Below are positions 59,158 through 64,000 of a DNA stretch of 64,000 nt, in pieces; within the stretch, counting starts at the first letter, position 1; each line of letters starts with the position of its first letter. Below the pieces are notes generated by a model. It ran no database searches. It had not been told where the DNA came from and worked only from the letters and a program-made list of their open reading frames with translations. Source of the DNA: UBA2336 sp964404445 (lineage in GTDB: Bacteria; Bacteroidota; Bacteroidia; Cytophagales; Cyclobacteriaceae); assembly GCA_964404445.1 (NCBI GenBank), contig CAYOJW010000003.1, positions 186,001-250,000 of the forward strand. The letters run 5' to 3'. The position numbers and the translations under genes were made by a program.

Positions 59158-59333
59158 TATACCTTCGTTACCAATGTTGTCTTGGCAAGTGATGCATCAG
59201 CCGGATTCTCTTCAACAAGATTGCCATTCCGGATGTACACAATGGTATTCCCTGCTTTTTTAGCTTTCAATCGTACATACGCACGATAGGCTAACGACAT
59301 TTTTTTAAAATTAATGTTTACAGGCTGCTTCAT
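59157..59333 (-). CDS. Small antitoxin-like protein coupled to the zeta toxin
   Basis: A 58-residue basic protein (KQPVNINFKKMSLAYRAYVRLKAKK, in parts) that ends 1 base into the toxin gene. A longer open frame upstream extends into the menB gene and lacks a good start, so the short form at 59333 is preferred. It resembles the small proteins encoded before zeta-type kinases. Annotators often miss it. That it neutralises the toxin is inferred from coupling only. Confidence 0.68.
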   Translation of the reverse strand: MKQPVNINFKKMSLAYRAYVRLKAKKAGNTIVYIRNGNLVEENPADASLAKTTLVTKV

Positions 59334-59373
59334 ACAACAATGATAACCAAAATCAGAGAGAAATAATGCCCGT

Positions 59374-60198
59374 TTACGGAAATTTAGGGTATTTCGACCA
59401 ATCCGGGCTGCGCTTTTCAAGAAAGGCGTTTTTACCTTCTTTCGCTTCATCGCTCAGGTAGTACAACAAGGTAGCGTTTCCGGCAAGTTCCTGAATTCCG
59501 GCCTGTCCGTCTAACTCGGCATTAAACGATGCCTTCAGCATACGCAGGGCTAAGGGACTCTTCGCAATAATTTTTTTGCACCACTCAACCGTTGTGTCTT
59601 CTAATTTATCTAACGGAACAACTTTGTTTACAAGACCCATGTCTAATGCTTCCTGGGCATCGTACTGATCGCACAAATACCAGATTTCGCGGGCTTTTTT
59701 CTGACCGACACAACGGGCTAAGTACGATGCACCAAAGCCGCCATCAAAACTGCCGACTTTAGGGCCGGTTTGTCCGAAGCGGGCATTCTCGGCTGCAATG
59801 GTTAAGTCGCACACTACGTGCAGCACGTGACCGCCACCAATGGCCCATCCGGCTACGGCCGCAATAACCGGTTTGGGAATGGAACGGATTAACTTTTGAA
59901 GATCGAGTACGTTGAGGCGTGGCGTGGTGTCTTCGCCTACATAGCCGCCATGTCCGCGCACACTCTGGTCGCCACCGCTGCAAAAGGCTTTGCCGCCTTC
60001 ACCGGTAAATACAATTACACGGATGTCGGCATCTTCACGGCAGATGTACATAGCATCGATCATCTCTTGTACCGTTAATGGCGTAAAGGCGTTATGCACG
60101 TGCGGCCGGTTAATGCTGATGCGGGCAATGCCATCGTATTTATGGAACAAAATTTCTTTGTACTCTTTAATAGGTTGCCAGGGATATTTACCGTTCAT
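59374..60198 (-). CDS. menB: 1,4-dihydroxy-2-naphthoyl-CoA synthase
   Basis: A 274-residue crotonase-fold enzyme that closes the naphthoate ring. Signature: FSGGDQSVRGHGGYV (about 70-84), GWAIGGGHVL (about 112-121), and GPKVGSFDGGFGASYLARCVGQKKAREIW, which distinguishes MenB from enoyl-CoA hydratases. C-terminal WSKYPKFP is complete. It overlaps menD by 11 bases upstream. Together with menF, menD, menE and the thioesterase it gives most of the classical menaquinone route; menC and menA are not in this window. Confidence 0.96.
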   Translation of the reverse strand: MNGKYPWQPIKEYKEILFHKYDGIARISINRPHVHNAFTPLTVQEMIDAMYICREDADIRVIVFTGEGGKAFCSGGDQSVRGHGGYVGEDTTPRLNVLDLQKLIRSIPKPVIAAVAGWAIGGGHVLHVVCDLTIAAENARFGQTGPKVGSFDGGFGASYLARCVGQKKAREIWYLCDQYDAQEALDMGLVNKVVPLDKLEDTTVEWCKKIIAKSPLALRMLKASFNAELDGQAGIQELAGNATLLYYLSDEAKEGKNAFLEKRSPDWSKYPKFP

Positions 60199-61924
60199 AG
60201 CTTTTCTTGATTTTCTGTTTTAAGCTTTCAAAAATAGTTTTGTTCTGTTCAATTCCGCTGTCGAGTTCCAATATTTTGGTGCGTCCATCGAAATCGAAAA
60301 AGTCTTTCAGTGTGTTTTTGATTTTTCGTTTATTGTCGAGTTTCAGGTAATCGAAGTCAAACTCTTCACACAACTTTTTGGCGCTCAGGCGTTGCCGGGT
60401 TACAAAGTATTCGTCTGTTTCGGGTAGTGTACCTGAGCCATCAATCATTTTAAAAATAATGCCTCCGTGGTTGTTCAACAACACAACGCGAAGGTTGGGC
60501 AGGGGATAGTTATGCCAAAAGGCGTTACGGTCGTAGAAAAAGGCGAGGTCGCCTGTAATTAAAAAGTTCGGCAGTTCATTGGCCAAACTATGGCCTACGG
60601 CTGTACTGGTGCAGCCATCGATACCGCTGGTGCCCCGGTTTGAGAAAACATTGATGTTTTTTTTGATGTCGTTAATGCCGGCCAGGTTAGCGTAACGCAC
60701 ACTCATGCTGTTCGCCAAGTGGAGGTTGCACAAAGGCGGAAGCTGTCGTAATACTTCATAGACTAATTCCAGTTCGCCAAAGGCTTCTTTCGTAAAAAAG
60801 TCGCGCAGACTGCGGATGGAGCGGAGTTCTTCGGCTTCCCACAAGCGTTGGTAGTTGGCTTGCTTTTGATAATCGAATTGTTTTCGTTTTTCGAGCGATT
60901 GAAGCGATTCAAAAAACGAAACCGGAGTAGTATTGATAATTTTTGTGATACTCTGAAACGTATCGGCAACCGCCCCGGCAGGTTGGATATGCCAATGTGC
61001 CTTAGGCGAATACTTGCGAAGAAATTGTTTCAGGCTTTTAGAGATAACGGATTTGCCAAAGGTGATCAGCAACTCCGGCCGAAGGCTCTTCTTCAAATCA
61101 TCGCCTGCCTGCGGAAGAAACACATCAACGTGCCGGTTGGCCGGATCTAATGCATTAAGGTTTGCAATAATATCGCCTGCAATGGCAACCGGTTGATTTT
61201 TAACAAAAGCATCCAATGCGGCCATCAGCGCGTTGTCGTATTCGTGCTGGCCTGCCACAACCAATACTTTGTTGTATTTACTCCACTCGCGTTTAAGCTG
61301 TTCGGTTTGTTCGGTAGTTAGGGTAAAGCTGTTGTGTATTTCATCGATCACCCGAACATCTTTACTGTACGTTATCTTTTCTTTGGATGTCGGATAAAAA
61401 GGTTCGCGGAACGGTATGTTCACATGAACGGGGCCTTTGGGTTCTTGTAATGCGAGGTTGATTGCCTCGTTGATCATTCTGTTAATGCCCCACTGATCAT
61501 CGGCATGATCGTAATGCTGGGGCAGTTGGTACGATTTCTTAACGTGCTTTCCGAACAGTTCCGTTTGGTGGATGGTTTGCCCGTCATGCTGGGCAATCCA
61601 TTCGGCTGGTCTGTCGGCTGTAAAAACAAGTAACGGTGTTTGCGCGAAAAACGCTTCCGCGACAGCGGGAGCAAAGTTATATCCGGCACTGCCCGATGTA
61701 CACACCATCGCTACCGGCCGGTTGGTTTGTTGTGCAAGCCCGAGGGCAATAAACCCGGCACTGCGCTCGTCACTGAACGTATGTGTTTTGATTTTATCGT
61801 GACGGGCAAAGGCAATGGTGAGGGGTGCGCAGCGCGAACCCGGACATAACACAACGTTTGTTACCCGTTTGCGGGCGCAGAGTTCGGCAATATCGTAAAT
61901 CGGTTGTAGGCTCACGTTATTCAA
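60188..61924 (-). CDS. menD: 2-succinyl-5-enolpyruvyl-6-hydroxy-3-cyclohexene-1-carboxylate synthase (SEPHCHC synthase)
   Basis: A 578-residue thiamine-diphosphate enzyme that joins isochorismate with 2-oxoglutarate-derived succinic semialdehyde. The MenD motif SNRGTSGIDGCTSTA (about 417-431) and the N-terminal CPGSRCAPLT (about 27-36) are present, and the ThDP-Mg site is GDLAFFYDRNA (about 446-456). Length matches other MenD proteins (556-585). It overlaps menB by 11 bases and menF by 8 bases, so the three are translated in sequence. Confidence 0.96.
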   Translation of the reverse strand: MNNVSLQPIYDIAELCARKRVTNVVLCPGSRCAPLTIAFARHDKIKTHTFSDERSAGFIALGLAQQTNRPVAMVCTSGSAGYNFAPAVAEAFFAQTPLLVFTADRPAEWIAQHDGQTIHQTELFGKHVKKSYQLPQHYDHADDQWGINRMINEAINLALQEPKGPVHVNIPFREPFYPTSKEKITYSKDVRVIDEIHNSFTLTTEQTEQLKREWSKYNKVLVVAGQHEYDNALMAALDAFVKNQPVAIAGDIIANLNALDPANRHVDVFLPQAGDDLKKSLRPELLITFGKSVISKSLKQFLRKYSPKAHWHIQPAGAVADTFQSITKIINTTPVSFFESLQSLEKRKQFDYQKQANYQRLWEAEELRSIRSLRDFFTKEAFGELELVYEVLRQLPPLCNLHLANSMSVRYANLAGINDIKKNINVFSNRGTSGIDGCTSTAVGHSLANELPNFLITGDLAFFYDRNAFWHNYPLPNLRVVLLNNHGGIIFKMIDGSGTLPETDEYFVTRQRLSAKKLCEEFDFDYLKLDNKRKIKNTLKDFFDFDGRTKILELDSGIEQNKTIFESLKQKIKKSYER

Positions 61925-63122
61925 TTACGTTCAGCAAAGTGTTGAGTTTGGTTTCGGTTTCGAGCCACTCCTGTTCGGGAACCGAGTCGGCTGTAACGCC
62001 TGCACCGGCATAGATGCGTGCCGTGTTTCCCTGTAACTTCATGCAACGCAGGTTTACAAATATGTTGATGTTGTTGTCGATGTTAACCGGCCCTAAGTAG
62101 CCCGAATAAAATTCGCGGTCGTAACCTTCGTGTTGTTTTAAAAAATCAAGCGCGGGTTCTAACGGCATACCGCAAACCGCAGAAGTAGGGTGAAGCAGTT
62201 GTAACATAGTGGTACCCAATTGCGGAAAATCTGTTGCATGCATATCGATGGTGAACTCGGTTTTCAGGTGCATTACGTTGCCGGCCACAATGGTTTTGGG
62301 GCCGTGTTCTTCAAATTCGCGCAAGCGTATTTTTTTCAGGTGACTGATGATGTAACGGCTCACCAAGGCTTGTTCTTCAATTTCCTTTTGTGTCCAGGCA
62401 ACCATTTTCAGGTTGGTGCCCGGCTCGAACGATTTGGTACCGGCCAACGCTACGGTTTTAAAAATGCGGTTGTTCTCTACCTGTATTAAAACTTCCGGTG
62501 TTGCGCCCATCCACGTACCTACTTGCGGTATGCTGATAAACGATACCATAGCGTTTGGGTATGTATCGCAAAGTTTTTGAAAAATGTCGATGGCATCGAA
62601 TGTTTCGGACAGGGTAATTTGCTTGAAGCGTGAGGGCACTATTTTTTCAAAAACACCGGCTTCGATGTGTTTAACGCTTTCGGCTACAAGTTGCTGATAA
62701 TGCTGTACGGCTGTTGCCGGATTTGCCTCTTCATCGCGTGTTGTGTGTGCGGTTGTTTTCCGGTTTGTTGGTTTGTTTTTTATATCGTTCAGCCATTGGT
62801 GTGAAGAGGTTTCGCGGGGTGTTTGCGGGTCGTTTAGTTTGCCTTCGCTAAACGAAAACAATAGATCGGCATTTAAAAAGTATTGTGTTTTTGTTTTATC
62901 GTAGGGCGCAAAAATAAAACCGGGAGGTGCATCTTCGAGGGTGGCATCGCTGTTCCGGACATTTGTAGCAAATGATAAAATCAGGTTTTTAACAGGCGTG
63001 TCGGGTAATCGCCATAAAGCAAAGGCATATTCGTTTTGGTTAGCCTGATCTAACAACAAACGAAACAATTCGGCTTCGTTTAATTTTAATGCTGGGTTCA
63101 ATACTTCAACAGACAAAGCCAC
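61917..63122 (-). CDS. menF: Isochorismate synthase
   Basis: A 401-residue chorismate-binding enzyme (MenF/EntC family). C-terminal catalytic core: VPSRFKQ (about 166-172), GATPEVLIQ (about 210-218), KFEGTNLKMV-type segment SFEPGTNLKM (about 231-241), VCGMPLEPALDFL (about 336-348), and YSGYLGPVN (about 356-364). The enzyme turns chorismate into isochorismate for menaquinone; the siderophore role of EntC is excluded by the men context. It overlaps menD by 8 bases and follows the thioesterase gene by 4 bases. Confidence 0.94.
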   Translation of the reverse strand: MALSVEVLNPALKLNEAELFRLLLDQANQNEYAFALWRLPDTPVKNLILSFATNVRNSDATLEDAPPGFIFAPYDKTKTQYFLNADLLFSFSEGKLNDPQTPRETSSHQWLNDIKNKPTNRKTTAHTTRDEEANPATAVQHYQQLVAESVKHIEAGVFEKIVPSRFKQITLSETFDAIDIFQKLCDTYPNAMVSFISIPQVGTWMGATPEVLIQVENNRIFKTVALAGTKSFEPGTNLKMVAWTQKEIEEQALVSRYIISHLKKIRLREFEEHGPKTIVAGNVMHLKTEFTIDMHATDFPQLGTTMLQLLHPTSAVCGMPLEPALDFLKQHEGYDREFYSGYLGPVNIDNNINIFVNLRCMKLQGNTARIYAGAGVTADSVPEQEWLETETKLNTLLNVIE

Positions 63123-63126
63123 GTAA

Positions 63127-63552
63127 TTATTTTTTATCGATAACGGCCATGGTGATGCGGCTTACGCATACCAGTTCGTTTTGTTCGTTTGTAATTTTTA
63201 TTTCCCATACATGGGTACGTTTGCCAATGTGTATCGGTTTGGTAACACCGGTAACAAAGCCTTCGCGCACGCTTTTCAGGTGATTGGCGTTAATGTCTAA
63301 CCCAACGCAATACTGTTTGTTCAAATCCACACAACACGTAGCGGCAACACTGCCCAATGTTTCGGCCAATACAACTGAGGCTCCGCCATGCAACAAACCC
63401 ATGGGCTGGTGTGTGCGGTGATCGACTGGCATACGTGCTTCGATAAAATCGTCACCGATGCCGGTAAACTCTATACCTATATGTTGCACCATGGTATTGA
63501 CACACATTTTATTCAGCGTGGCTAATGTTACGTTAGGATTAAATAATGCCAT
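63127..63552 (-). CDS. Hotdog-fold thioesterase, candidate DHNA-CoA thioesterase
   Basis: A 141-residue hotdog-fold protein of the PaaI/MenI type: MPVDHRTHQPMGLLHGGASVVLAETLGS with the usual GGASVxLAE active-site helix, and CVGLDINANHLKSVREG. DHNA-CoA must be hydrolysed in the menaquinone pathway, and an enzyme of this fold does it (MenI). Its gene begins the men operon (thioesterase, menF, menD, menB), 4 bases before menF. The ATG at 63552 is chosen over an upstream in-frame ATG because homologues start near ALFN. The substrate is inferred from location. Confidence 0.85.
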   Translation of the reverse strand: MALFNPNVTLATLNKMCVNTMVQHIGIEFTGIGDDFIEARMPVDHRTHQPMGLLHGGASVVLAETLGSVAATCCVDLNKQYCVGLDINANHLKSVREGFVTGVTKPIHIGKRTHVWEIKITNEQNELVCVSRITMAVIDKK

Positions 63553-63634
63553 AAACCGGATGTGGAAACGACAGGAAAACATACTTGTACCCCTGTTTTA
63601 TTTCCCTATTTTAGCGCGCCAAATTAGCTGAAAA

Positions 63635-64000
63635 TTGAACACCAAAAAAGTTTACATCGTTCGCCACGGGCAAACCGATTTTAACCTGCGCGGTATTGTG
63701 CAGGGCAGCGGTGTGGACAGCAGTCTTAACGACAAAGGCCGTGCGCAGGCGCTGGCTTTTTACGAGGCGTACAAGCACATTCCGTTTGATAAAGTCTATA
63801 CTTCGGCTTTAAAGCGTACGCAGGAAACCGTTACCCGGTTCATCCAACAGGGTATTCCTACTGAAGCGTTGGCGGGATTAAACGAAATCAGTTGGGGTAA
63901 GAAAGAAGGCCAACCCATTACTCCCGAAGAAGATGCCTATTACCATCATGTACTGAAACAATGGCAGTTGGGCGATACTTCGCTGCGCATTGAAGGTGGC
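63635..64000 (+). CDS. Histidine phosphatase family protein (cut by window edge)
   Basis: The first 122 codons of a phosphoglycerate-mutase-type enzyme, running off the right edge. The motif VYIVRHGQTDFNLRG has the catalytic His, with R in the usual place, and SALKRTQETV is the second conserved block. The best start is TTG at 63635 (LNTKKVYIV), since the frame has no ATG before the RHG motif. No signal peptide, so it acts in the cytoplasm, unlike the SixA-like protein at 56191. Divergent from the men operon. Confidence 0.85.
   Translation, partial: MNTKKVYIVRHGQTDFNLRGIVQGSGVDSSLNDKGRAQALAFYEAYKHIPFDKVYTSALKRTQETVTRFIQQGIPTEALAGLNEISWGKKEGQPITPEEDAYYHHVLKQWQLGDTSLRIEGG

Noticed and set aside
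59334..59450. Longer form of the antitoxin-like protein
   Set aside because: The extension lies over the menB 3' end and its gap, and adds an unconvincing Lys/Arg-rich leader; the short form starting at 59333 is preferred.

Overview
The window looks like a chromosomal segment of a Bacteroidota bacterium, most likely a Cytophagales-type aerobe or facultative denitrifier. The evidence is the gliding-type ABC genes gldA-gldF-gldG, 7TM-DISM and TonB receptor proteins, orphan 800-residue FtsX/MacB permeases, a menaquinone operon, a Sec/lipoprotein (clade II) NosZ, and promoters of the Bacteroidota form TTTG-N19-TAnnTTTG instead of sigma70 boxes. No rRNA, tRNA, CRISPR array, transposase or integrase was seen.

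Layout. 1-2.5 kb: RimK glutamate ligase with an aspartyl-protease-like partner and an AstE/AspA-type deacylase. 2.5-15.7 kb: housekeeping and transport genes (7TM-DISM protein, FtsX permease, Kup potassium importer, type II NADH dehydrogenase, CNNM/CorC, CorA, MscS, polyprenyl diphosphate synthase). 15.7-18.9 kb: an AT-rich accessory island with a SIR2-domain protein and a reverse transcriptase of the defence-associated kind. 18.9-22.4 kb: thioesterase, Cys-rich protein, and metE behind a cobalamin riboswitch. 22.5-37.3 kb: a large respiratory N2O locus: TonB receptor, metal-binding-type lipoprotein, two polytopic membrane proteins, cytochrome c, fasciclin protein, NosZ, a NosL fusion, NosD, NosF, NosY, truncated haemoglobin, a Crp/Fnr regulator and the RIC iron-sulfur repair protein. 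37.5-40.3 kb: a C-R-M restriction-modification system resembling ScaI, then a RES/Xre toxin-antitoxin pair. 40.4-57.4 kb: mixed core genes including gldAFG, DUF4340, dnaN, a WYL regulator with its likely target operon, thioredoxin-fold proteins, a TPR protein and YebC. 57.5-63.6 kb: menaquinone genes menE, menB, menD, menF and a hotdog thioesterase, interrupted by a zeta-type toxin-antitoxin pair. The right edge cuts a histidine phosphatase gene.

How parts work together. The N2O locus appears to be one regulon: six copies of a palindrome TGAY-N4-RTCA lie upstream of the membrane-protein pair, the cytochrome/nosZ operon (three copies), the Crp/Fnr gene and the RIC gene. The TonB receptor and lipoprotein probably supply copper to NosZ. 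MetE is switched off by B12 through its riboswitch, which suggests that a B12-dependent MetH exists elsewhere. The restriction system carries the same 15-base operator at the controller and methylase promoters, so one regulator can set both. The WYL regulator is followed by two CTGACA-N6-TGTCAG palindromes in front of its neighbour genes.

The most novel candidates are the SIR2 plus reverse transcriptase pair with cassette-like borders, the two unassigned heme-copper-like membrane proteins and the NosL fusion in the N2O locus, and the shared control sites of the restriction system. All functional calls come from reading motifs and context; no database search was run.
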